This document shows, piece by piece, positions 45,101 through 52,563 of a stretch of 64,000 nucleotides of DNA. This DNA comes from Bacteroidales bacterium (GTDB lineage: Bacteria; Bacteroidota; Bacteroidia; Bacteroidales; WCHB1-69). Made by a program: the position numbers and the translations under genes. How positions within the stretch are numbered: position 1 is the first letter of the stretch; every line of letters begins with the position of its first letter. A model generated the notes under the pieces. That model saw nothing but the letters and a program-made list of their open reading frames with translations. It made no database searches and had not been told where the DNA came from. The stretch lies in assembly GCA_017554325.1 (NCBI GenBank), contig JAFZIP010000009.1, positions 83,484-147,483 on the forward strand. Reading direction: 5' to 3'.

Positions 45101-47765
45101 TGAGGAGGATCGGGGAGTGCAGAAGCCAGAGTATAGTACTACGACCGACCGTATTGTTTCGGGTCTTTCATCGAATTTCACGCCCGAAAAGAGCGATATT
45201 TTGCAACGTTTGACTGTATTTGAAGATATCAGGTATATTTACCTTGCCATCATTGCCAAATTGTTTGTGATTGAGAAGATGGAACTGGGCGGTGTCAGCT
45301 ATTCGAGCATAGTGGTGGCCGAGGCCGAATTTCTGTATTTGCACAGTGCAACCAATTTGGAAAGTAAGTTTATGGTATCAGCCGACTTCTTCCACAAAAT
45401 GGCCGAGGTGATGTACTATAAGAACGGTTACGTTACACCATTGTCAAGGGTGGATAGTTTGGTGTCGGCTTTGTACTATTACGATTGCAATATCTTGAGT
45501 CTGATTGACGACTATTGTTTTAAAAAATGTGGTGATAGGAGTAGGCGAAGTGCCATTGATATGAAAAACAGACTCTTGAAGTTTTTCTCAGAACTTCAGT
45601 TTAAGAAGTGCATGGATCAACAAGCCACATCGTTTGTGGGTAAGCTGAAAAGTATGATTCCTGCCAAACCTGATGAATACGAAGATCCCCAGTTTTATAA
45701 AGAAGATATTGAAGGGTACATTAAGTATATTGGCGAACCACTGCTCTCTAAAATTGAAAGCCGTATCCATAAGATAGATGGTTGTACGAAGAGGAGAGAC
45801 TTGATGTTGAAAATTGGATACAAGCTGCCTTGTAATGCCTGCCGTTATGCGCACAGAAGCTTGGATATCCTGAAGGATAAGCTGTTTGTGGAGGAGAACA
45901 AGTCTTTGAAAACTGAAGCTACAGTATTGGATTTGCTTTACATGACCTCACGCAAACACATCCGTCATATCCGTCAATCGGAGATGTCTTTGTTGGCAGA
46001 TACCATTGAGCAGCTGGGCGATATTATGCTCTCGTGTTCGTTGACCAAGACCGAAGAGTTTGTTGCGATGAGTAGGAAGCAGCATCCCGAATTAGAATCT
46101 TTCGATTGGAATTCGAACCCTAAGTTTCATGATGTTATCACTCCGAAAGCAATTGAACTGTTAGAAATACTATGTGGTAATTTATTACCCGAGGTGGACC
46201 GTTTGAAAATATTGAATTCGATGAAGGATGTCAAGTTCTCGAAACTTGATAAATCATTGATGTACTATTGGGTGTCGGCACGATTCTATGAGATGGCCTC
46301 GCTTAATAAATCAGCGGCATTCTGTGTGAATCGTATGCTGAAAGTGATTCAAGGGTATATGAAGGTGGTAGGGTCCTCGTTCTCAACAGATGTCAAGATA
46401 TTGGGATCTGTTCAGCGACTCTGTACTTCTAATTCGAGGGTGTCTGGTAAGAACACTGATAACCAGTTCTTGTTGGTTAGGAACTTGTTCAGATATGTTG
46501 TCAAATATGTCGGTTATGAATATGACAATTACGATTTAGGCGAGATTCATGAATACAAGTGGCTGTTCCATTTGGAACACATGGATGATGTGGACTTGTC
46601 GCGATTGTCAACTTTCAGCGACTTGAAATTATCATTGTTGACGGCTATGGATATTAAAGTCAGGGTAAACAATTATTTGGCAAGATTCCATGATTCTGTC
46701 GTTTGTAAAGATGCTTATAAAAAACAATACAGAAAGTATATATCACTGATATATAATAGAATCGCATCTCCGTTGCGGCACGACAAGACCTTCAAGGAGG
46801 TGGTTATGGGAGCTTTTATGAAAGCTCAGGTTAACAAACGGATATTGGTTGACTGTTTGAAAGTAGATGTGGTCGAGCCGGAAAAATTCAAGACAAGTTA
46901 TCCCATAGAAATAGGTGACTATTCCGATTACCACGAAGCCTTTTATAATCAATTATACAAGTTCATAGATTCAGGTGATTCGGATTCATTAGCATGTACC
47001 TTATTTAAGGCCAATGATGACCAATCCCGTCTGAATTTAATCGAGTACCTTATTCATGATTCCTTTGTCTGCCTGACATCTATCTTGTCGGTATTGACAC
47101 CACACAACCATTTGACCACCTTCCCACATAGTTTCTTGGCCGAGGTTTACGACCTTTTGTGGGAGTGGTCTAAGTACTACGATATGTTGTACGACTTGTA
47201 TTTCTTCAAAAAATATCCTGAGAATGAACGAGTAAGGTCGGGTATTTTGAACATGATTGCGAGAAACACCAGAACAACAGTGGAAAATGTAGATAAGTTG
47301 TTGAAAGACTGCGTACAGAAGATGGAAGAAAAAGGTGTAACAGACAAGACGGAGTTTGGGTATCTATACACTCGTATGTTGATGAGTATCCGACACGATG
47401 TGGACGATGCCACGATACACCATATCTTTACTAACGTATCGGCTGAGATGTCAACCATGTACTATAAGATGTCAAAGGATGTCAACAACGAAGGTCCGGC
47501 ATACAAGAACATGATTATGGGAATGTATGTTTTGGACGATGACTTGCGCAATGATACCTGCCAATCAAACCTTTCTGACGAGCGTTATTTGTGGCATTGT
47601 GGTTGGATTGACCGTCAGAGGGATGCAATGATAGGCATGTATGAGAAATCCAATACGAACCAGTTGAGGAACTATGAATATGATGTTTCAACGACATGTG
47701 ATATCACAGCTGAGCGGATAAAAGAAAGATTCGAAGACTCAATTTTCTTAAATTCAGAATACTAA
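42141..47765 (+). CDS. giant membrane-embedded P-loop ATPase with helical-repeat C-terminus
   Basis: 1874-residue protein. The N-terminus has an FVGRE box (46-50) as in AAA/STAND-like ATPases, Walker A GYRGMGKS (73-80) and Walker B IIVFDELDK (416-424). Between the two motifs there are four hydrophobic segments (about 105-122, 127-145, 228-246, 303-320), a topology known from KAP ATPases. ISGHELYD follows as a possible sensor. The remaining 1300 residues are mainly helical, with TPR-like units near 820-905 (LGDIYFMDEDYYLAIHEYRNAL), and no known effector. First of seven genes spaced by no more than about 12 bases, so probably the sensor or scaffold of the system. Confidence 0.75.
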   Translation: MGNTKEKQKVRNNEHFRFSSAKNYIKFFVPGFAFRHDNQLKGKDKFVGRELQMRKLFLWLNSDSLSGSYLVTGYRGMGKSLLVSRVLHKLCRPQKEWKELVFRAAEVCAFISCFIFLVLGDVRFFRAGIWLAVFSVACIVFLWLSKVLGPLRLWYRTIRWQWGHRFDKDYLARYVLKMDDGTDRRQWRVPIQINLGQEVLNERDVLGIIAQNVRVKYSQYVKNKQNRPLVAYLPVLVVSLVSCFLTKLCVSSFYTRSFSLKDTITIKDEITIKKDFFNYKEEISSFSGFYYNVLNFLQHNEIIKYVVVLLLAVTFYYLLKWMGKWICSKLPYISTPYKAIHRLNSLCDRINSSVNEDTGTLPKVSNNWLTVSVLGRGKNKVYPIANVREIEQELQEIINGINDDNCCPRIFQIKFIIVFDELDKVSSSAEGNVQQENGTIETPEFDASVEGFSGTMGYEARKRDILHLLANMKLFIATVRAKCVFISGHELYDASLADLSDREFAISSIFNGVLNVDSFLSPERDQNEVSSMTELYLATMLLPEDFINKKMLKNADDNHVLKEELPSLRWYNEYLMEDLKDPKNNNDNDYIRRREAEIRYAVEFLHYFAVYLAHVCNGSPKKISTYFEKYVRTEYDIDPLYEWGDVLSFGKPCERKTKKQCVLWFDYNAQQFINFLYYIASPVMRAITNEVSHYGDKLLVTSSFMLDQIYKYHGKGFSWRNLEQMPELLNANKNPELRDSMASLMEFLLQTHITQISFGIFQYKFHKQIAEEITYISMTSEEASAIFNFTLNESSTVKRYNTRLLDYYLKLSQASPNDIHYHQVLERLHENLGDIYFMDEDYYLAIHEYRNALRYIDSASLTPHNVIGFLKCSLKIGMAYEYRRTFENAYMIYSRTINNLVHLRWIDERSIGLDYTSKWTYDWRVKQPLLVNYNVLTEKMGPMASKDIHTLTPSGRKLETYKDPSDEELELGKKYRRQFLAGVWGDIEEDRGVQKPEYSTTTDRIVSGLSSNFTPEKSDILQRLTVFEDIRYIYLAIIAKLFVIEKMELGGVSYSSIVVAEAEFLYLHSATNLESKFMVSADFFHKMAEVMYYKNGYVTPLSRVDSLVSALYYYDCNILSLIDDYCFKKCGDRSRRSAIDMKNRLLKFFSELQFKKCMDQQATSFVGKLKSMIPAKPDEYEDPQFYKEDIEGYIKYIGEPLLSKIESRIHKIDGCTKRRDLMLKIGYKLPCNACRYAHRSLDILKDKLFVEENKSLKTEATVLDLLYMTSRKHIRHIRQSEMSLLADTIEQLGDIMLSCSLTKTEEFVAMSRKQHPELESFDWNSNPKFHDVITPKAIELLEILCGNLLPEVDRLKILNSMKDVKFSKLDKSLMYYWVSARFYEMASLNKSAAFCVNRMLKVIQGYMKVVGSSFSTDVKILGSVQRLCTSNSRVSGKNTDNQFLLVRNLFRYVVKYVGYEYDNYDLGEIHEYKWLFHLEHMDDVDLSRLSTFSDLKLSLLTAMDIKVRVNNYLARFHDSVVCKDAYKKQYRKYISLIYNRIASPLRHDKTFKEVVMGAFMKAQVNKRILVDCLKVDVVEPEKFKTSYPIEIGDYSDYHEAFYNQLYKFIDSGDSDSLACTLFKANDDQSRLNLIEYLIHDSFVCLTSILSVLTPHNHLTTFPHSFLAEVYDLLWEWSKYYDMLYDLYFFKKYPENERVRSGILNMIARNTRTTVENVDKLLKDCVQKMEEKGVTDKTEFGYLYTRMLMSIRHDVDDATIHHIFTNVSAEMSTMYYKMSKDVNNEGPAYKNMIMGMYVLDDDLRNDTCQSNLSDERYLWHCGWIDRQRDAMIGMYEKSNTNQLRNYEYDVSTTCDITAERIKERFEDSIFLNSEY

Positions 47766-47777
47766 AAACTAAGAAAT

Positions 47778-48572
47778 ATGACAGATGTAACAGACCAAAA
47801 CAAAATGGAAGATGTTTTAGATTCCATAGCACAGGGGACACTGGAGGAATCCATAGAAGGTGTGAAGAACCAAAAATCAGCAGATGGCACAGGAACACCG
47901 CCACCCAAGGAGCCAGGTAATCACAATAATCCTGATAATCACAATAATTCTGCGCCTTCTGGAACAACAGAATACACAATCAAGTATCCTAATATTGAAT
48001 CTGCTCTATTTAAAGATTTAACTACTGAGACTAAATGCTGGGAAGATAAGAAAGAGTTTCTTGCCTTTTGTATAATGGCATTATTGTCTGCTTTTGTCTT
48101 CTGTAAAGGGTTTTGCATTTTGAAACTCGGTAATGCACCCTCAGGTTTTCTGCTGTTTTTCTTTGGTGTCATTGCACTATTGGTGATTGGTTTGGTTCTG
48201 TTGGCCTATTTTATGAAAAATTCCTCTACAAAGCATCATGCTGAAAAAGATGAAAGAGAGAACAAGCAATTGGCCTTCAGGCAGAAGATGATGGAAAAGG
48301 TATTTGAACTTGAAAACAGAGACATCATTGCCCAGAAACAGAAACAGGAAAAAGAACTTATAAGGGAAGAGAAAGACCATTTGTTCTCGTTGGATGAACA
48401 GCAGCGAACAGCTGAATATGGCCGCAGAATTCAACTACGCAAGTATGAGTTTGTTGAGAATTACTTGAAAAATAAGATTGAATTAGCGAAGGTTGGTGTA
48501 GAGAAAAAAGACACGAATAGTTCGCAGAAGGATGGAAACAATGCAGCACAGAACGCTGCTTCGGATAAATGA
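47778..48572 (+). CDS. membrane-anchored coiled-coil protein
   Basis: 264 residues, no family recognised. Order of parts: disordered acidic/polar N-terminus with a duplicated NHNN-P/D motif (residues about 48-57, encoded by a repeated aatcacaataat at 47919 and 47937), two membrane segments at about 95-112 and 122-146, a charged coiled coil of about 80 residues (KHHAEKDERENKQL onward) and a polar tail. It probably holds a complex to the membrane. Stop overlaps an in-frame ATG of the phosphoesterase gene. Confidence 0.7.
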   Translation: MTDVTDQNKMEDVLDSIAQGTLEESIEGVKNQKSADGTGTPPPKEPGNHNNPDNHNNSAPSGTTEYTIKYPNIESALFKDLTTETKCWEDKKEFLAFCIMALLSAFVFCKGFCILKLGNAPSGFLLFFFGVIALLVIGLVLLAYFMKNSSTKHHAEKDERENKQLAFRQKMMEKVFELENRDIIAQKQKQEKELIREEKDHLFSLDEQQRTAEYGRRIQLRKYEFVENYLKNKIELAKVGVEKKDTNSSQKDGNNAAQNAASDK

Positions 48573-48610
48573 ACGATAAATCAACAAGATTTACACGAAT
48601 AAACCTAAAA

Positions 48611-49855
48611 ATGAAAATTCTACAAATTTCAGATATTCATTGGACGAAACGTAGGCGTTGGGAAGAGGATTACCCAGGGATGAAGTCAAAATTCCGTGAT
48701 GATATTAAGGAGTATATTGAAGCGGGCAATCAGATAGACTACGTGTTCATCTGCGGAGATGTCGTTTTTAAAGGCATTAAAGAGGAGTATGACAAGGCAT
48801 TGGAGTATATCGACGACCTCTGCGGCGTTATCGGATGTACACGTAAGGAGGTTTTTGTAGTTCCGGGCAACCACGACCTGAGTAGAGACTTCGCGGCACA
48901 CCAGCAACGTGAGATGATGAATGCTGCATTGGCTTTTGAGCCCTCAAACAATTCTTTTCTTGATAATGTAATCCTGAAATCGAAAGAGTTGAGAAAGACA
49001 CAGTTCGATGCTTTTAAAGATTACAATGAATTTGCAAAGGGGCTTCTCTGTCATGAGAAGGTAATGGATAAATGCATCAATGGCGGTGATGATGCGATAA
49101 CAGATAACGATGAACTTTTTTATCATACGCAGCTGTCGAAGAAAGTAGGTGATTTTACCGTTAGCGTAAGGGGTGTTAATACGGCATTAAACTGCGATGC
49201 ATGGGATTGGAATGAAAAATACAAGGATGGACATTCCCAGATATTACCTAAGAGGGCATACGTATTAGAAAAGGAAGAGAAACAGGAAGTGAGAATCCTT
49301 ATGGGGCACCACCCCACTTCATTTCTGACATCAAGAACAAAAGTTGAAGAGTATCTGAATTGTCATTATCACATCCAATTATTCGGTCATGTCCATATAC
49401 AGAATATTCAAGGCGATAATTATGTGAGGGTGCTTTCCGGTGCCTTGAACCCACCCCCTGACAAGAAAGAGCATGAAAAATACAAACCTATTTATAATAT
49501 TGTTGAGCTATCACCGTTAGACGAAACGCATATAAAAGTAACCGGTGAGTCACAAATATGGGATCGAAATAAATTCATAAGGTATGATGAAGGCTGTTTT
49601 GAGAAAGATATTGAGATAGAATTGAACAAAAACAAATGGGAGTCTCCAAAAATGACCATGCATGATAATATAGACGTAAGAGGCGTGAAGTTTGCATTTC
49701 TGCAACGTGGTGACAGAGTGAGTTTTTTCGATAAGATAGACGATGTACTTTTTACACCAAAGCCAGGAAAACCCGAATACGACCAGTGTCTTGATTTCCT
49801 TGATGCAGTGGAAAAGGCAGGCAAACTGAGCCAATTGAATGAACTAATGAAATAG
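48611..49855 (+). CDS. calcineurin-like metallophosphoesterase
   Basis: Two-metal phosphoesterase of 414 residues. All five motifs are intact: ISDIHW (D8, H10), FICGDVVF, VPGNHDLSRD, LMGHHPTSF and LFGHVHIQ. The last 150 residues are an extension without recognisable family. Start could also be the ATG at 48569, which overlaps the previous stop (ATGA) and adds 14 residues; MKILQISDIH is the usual N-terminus, so I chose 48611. In the context of two GTPases, it may hydrolyse a nucleotide messenger, nucleic acid or phosphoprotein and is the best effector candidate (inference). Confidence 0.85.
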   Translation: MKILQISDIHWTKRRRWEEDYPGMKSKFRDDIKEYIEAGNQIDYVFICGDVVFKGIKEEYDKALEYIDDLCGVIGCTRKEVFVVPGNHDLSRDFAAHQQREMMNAALAFEPSNNSFLDNVILKSKELRKTQFDAFKDYNEFAKGLLCHEKVMDKCINGGDDAITDNDELFYHTQLSKKVGDFTVSVRGVNTALNCDAWDWNEKYKDGHSQILPKRAYVLEKEEKQEVRILMGHHPTSFLTSRTKVEEYLNCHYHIQLFGHVHIQNIQGDNYVRVLSGALNPPPDKKEHEKYKPIYNIVELSPLDETHIKVTGESQIWDRNKFIRYDEGCFEKDIEIELNKNKWESPKMTMHDNIDVRGVKFAFLQRGDRVSFFDKIDDVLFTPKPGKPEYDQCLDFLDAVEKAGKLSQLNELMK

Positions 49856-49858
49856 AAT

Positions 49859-50812
49859 ATGAGCGGATTATTACAGAACCTTTTAAATGAGGTTGTCGTT
49901 ACACCTTATGATGCGACAATAACGGAGCGGTTGACAGAGGTGTGCGACACATTTGCCGAGAAGGTCACAGTCGAAACCATTGACCGCTATGTCCAGGCGT
50001 TTGTTTACAACAGGCCGGACATGGATTTTAAGCAGGAAGTGGAAGAAAAGTATGCTGAACTATATCCAGAAGAGGATGCAGTTGTGTTGCCTCCACTGTT
50101 CACTATCGTATTGTCGCAGTATATATCTCTGAAAGCCATTACTCAAACGATGACAGGCAGGAATCAGGCGACAGCTTCGTTGAAACTGATGAATTATATG
50201 TTGTATAGGAAAGGCTCTTTAACAAGGCTCATCCTGCCCAACAACATAAAACCCATGTTTGGAAAAATGGATGCGTATATTAGCCAACAGGATGATATCG
50301 CTGTTGATGGAGCATACAAATATCTGGGAGAAATCCTATCAGATCCAACTTTCCTTGATGGTCATTATCAGGAAGAAGAAGTGAAAAAAGAGGTGAGAAA
50401 GATGGCGAAAATGACAGAACTCTACAATCGGCAGCGAACAGTAGAGGCGTATGCGTCAAAGAAAGCAGACAATCCTTTCGTAAGGGTTTATAACATGATA
50501 TTAGACCTGTTTGAACACAACAAGTGGCTTTTCTTGAAGCATGATATTGTGACAACGTTAAATTTTGTCCTGTCAGATGAAGAAAAGAAGAAATCATCAT
50601 CTATCGAGAATATTGTTAATGAACTTGTGGCGACAGAGGTAAAAGACTTTGAAGAAGCTGAAGAGGCATCACTTTTGTTGCGCTATGTTTCCAAGCTAGA
50701 ACAGGTTCCTTTAGAGTTGAAAACCAGAAGACTTACTGTGACGGAATTTGGTGTGTATCTTTATTATGAAGTATTGTTGGAATATATAATTAGAGAATAC
50801 TATGGCAGCTGA
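49859..50812 (+). CDS. helical protein of the GTPase system, function unknown
   Basis: 317 residues, acidic and predicted nearly all helical, with no cysteine cluster, membrane segment or catalytic motif visible. It starts three bases after the phosphoesterase and overlaps the first GTPase by eleven bases, so it is translationally coupled to it. It could be the helical adaptor described for GTPase-associated conflict systems, but I cannot assign it to a named family. Confidence 0.65.
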   Translation: MSGLLQNLLNEVVVTPYDATITERLTEVCDTFAEKVTVETIDRYVQAFVYNRPDMDFKQEVEEKYAELYPEEDAVVLPPLFTIVLSQYISLKAITQTMTGRNQATASLKLMNYMLYRKGSLTRLILPNNIKPMFGKMDAYISQQDDIAVDGAYKYLGEILSDPTFLDGHYQEEEVKKEVRKMAKMTELYNRQRTVEAYASKKADNPFVRVYNMILDLFEHNKWLFLKHDIVTTLNFVLSDEEKKKSSSIENIVNELVATEVKDFEEAEEASLLLRYVSKLEQVPLELKTRRLTVTEFGVYLYYEVLLEYIIREYYGS

Positions 50813-51725
50813 TAATATGAATGATGACCAGAAAGGGATAACCAGTTTTTTCGAAGAAGGAACGGTGAATGTAGATAACGACTTTACGCCATCGATTCCA
50901 GACAATTCGCAATTCTATTGCGATGCGATGAATGATGGCAATATCAACATGGCACTCAATAATGTAAAGCCTGAACTAATTGTATTGCTTGGCTTCTCCG
51001 ACTATGGGAAATCGACATTTGTAGGCTCTTTATATCATTACCTGCTAAAAACCGGAAGCATAGATGGATATGAGTTGTATGATTCTGATACGTTTTCCGG
51101 TTTTGAACGTCGTTTCTATCTGAGAAATATCAAGAATGATCCGACCGCAAAATCCAAAATACTTCGTACTGATGACAACGACGAATATATGCTCACACTG
51201 ACATTCTATAACCGGTCATTGAGAGAGAAAAAGCAGTTGATTTTATCCGATAGGCCTGGTGAAACCTACAAGAAATATGTCGATACTAAAGATGTCATCA
51301 AGAATGACGAGTCATTGCCGCGTGCACAAAGGGTCATGATATTGATTGACACAACACAGGTGGAAAACTGGGATATACTTCGTGGTAAGTTCAAGCAACT
51401 ATTCAAGGGCTTGAAGGAATTTAATAAAATGCCCCATGAGGCAATCTATACTTTATTGTTTAATAAAATCGACGTCGTAAACGGCAATGCAGCCTTGAAG
51501 GCATCATTTGAGTCATCAAAGCAGGAGATAATTGATTTCTTCAGTTCTGAACTGGGGATTGATGACAATAATTTGGACTGTAGGGAACTGGACTCGAAAC
51601 ATACTCGAAACAATGAGGTATTTGAAAAACTGGTCAAAGACTTGATAAAAAAAGATGAGACATCCAAGAACGAAGAGGCAAAATTAAAGAAGAGCCTTGA
51701 TTGGGTAACAGAAAAGATAGTATAA
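50802..51725 (+). CDS. GTPase 1 of a two-GTPase system (DO-GTPase-like)
   Basis: 307-residue TRAFAC-type GTPase. After an acidic 55-residue leader come G1 GFSDYGKST (64-72), G3 DRPGE near residue 150 in LILSDRPGETYKK and G4 NKID near 221 in LLFNKIDVVNG. The G3 is followed by a tyrosine-lysine stretch instead of the glutamine of Ras-like enzymes. Overlaps the helical protein and is followed two bases on by the second GTPase. Such pairs are known from the GAP1 conflict systems. Confidence 0.82.
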   Translation: MAADNMNDDQKGITSFFEEGTVNVDNDFTPSIPDNSQFYCDAMNDGNINMALNNVKPELIVLLGFSDYGKSTFVGSLYHYLLKTGSIDGYELYDSDTFSGFERRFYLRNIKNDPTAKSKILRTDDNDEYMLTLTFYNRSLREKKQLILSDRPGETYKKYVDTKDVIKNDESLPRAQRVMILIDTTQVENWDILRGKFKQLFKGLKEFNKMPHEAIYTLLFNKIDVVNGNAALKASFESSKQEIIDFFSSELGIDDNNLDCRELDSKHTRNNEVFEKLVKDLIKKDETSKNEEAKLKKSLDWVTEKIV

Positions 51726-51727
51726 GA

Positions 51728-52558
51728 ATGGAAAAGAAATGTTTCATAGCGGGTTTGCCTCAAGCAGGGAAAACCACTTATATAGCTGCACTTTGGGATG
51801 TCATCCAAAGGGAAAAGGGCGATTTTGAACTTCAGTTTACGACGAGTCCCCAGAATGCATCCTATCTTAACGAGATTTGGGAGTATTGGATGAAAATGGA
51901 AAAGATAGAGCGTTCGAAGGTGCCTGTCCCAGAAGACATTAAAATCAACGTTAAAAGGAAGTTGAATGGCGATGAACTGGAATTGGATATTCCTGATTTT
52001 ATGGGAGAACAGTTTCAAAAGATTATCGACCGAACACTTCCTGAAAGCATCATGCAGTGGATAGCTCAATCTGACAGGATGCTTTATCTGATTAACCTGT
52101 TGGAAGATGCTAATAAAGACGATGTGGATAACGAAGAATCAGCATCAGATGGAATTGACAGAACGAAAGAGAAAGAGGAGGCTACATCGTTGACACCAGA
52201 GAGGATGCTTGATGTTTCACAGAATCTGATGGTTCTGAAATATATTTCCTCCCATTCGAAAATAGACAAAATAGCTGTTGGATTGTCGGCTTGGGATAAT
52301 AAACTCTCGTCGGGTAAATCCCCAGAGGATTTCTTAAAAGACAGAGCACCGGTTCTGTATAATTTCATAAAGTACCATTTTCGTGACCATCTGTTCTTTG
52401 GTGTTAGTGCCCAAGGCTTTGATTATAAGGACAAAGAGTCGAAAGGAAAGGATATGAAAGACAAGGCCAAACAGAGTAATCGGGCTTTTATAGTCTATGG
52501 CGACGAAAAGGATGTTTCATTTGATTTGACGAGACCGTTTAACTATTTGATTTCTTAA
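51728..52558 (+). CDS. GTPase 2 of a two-GTPase system (DO-GTPase-like)
   Basis: 276-residue GTPase-fold protein. G1 is GLPQAGKTT (9-17), G3 is D90-F-M-G in LDIPDFMGEQF and the G4 position reads GLSAWDN near residue 190, where NKxD is replaced by SAWD. The altered G4 suggests relaxed base specificity or a regulatory GTPase. Start chosen at ATG 51728, which places G1 close to the N-terminus; a start at 51701 would overlap GTPase 1. Followed five bases on by the GAP1-like gene. Confidence 0.8.
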   Translation: MEKKCFIAGLPQAGKTTYIAALWDVIQREKGDFELQFTTSPQNASYLNEIWEYWMKMEKIERSKVPVPEDIKINVKRKLNGDELELDIPDFMGEQFQKIIDRTLPESIMQWIAQSDRMLYLINLLEDANKDDVDNEESASDGIDRTKEKEEATSLTPERMLDVSQNLMVLKYISSHSKIDKIAVGLSAWDNKLSSGKSPEDFLKDRAPVLYNFIKYHFRDHLFFGVSAQGFDYKDKESKGKDMKDKAKQSNRAFIVYGDEKDVSFDLTRPFNYLIS

Positions 52559-52563
52559 TAAAC

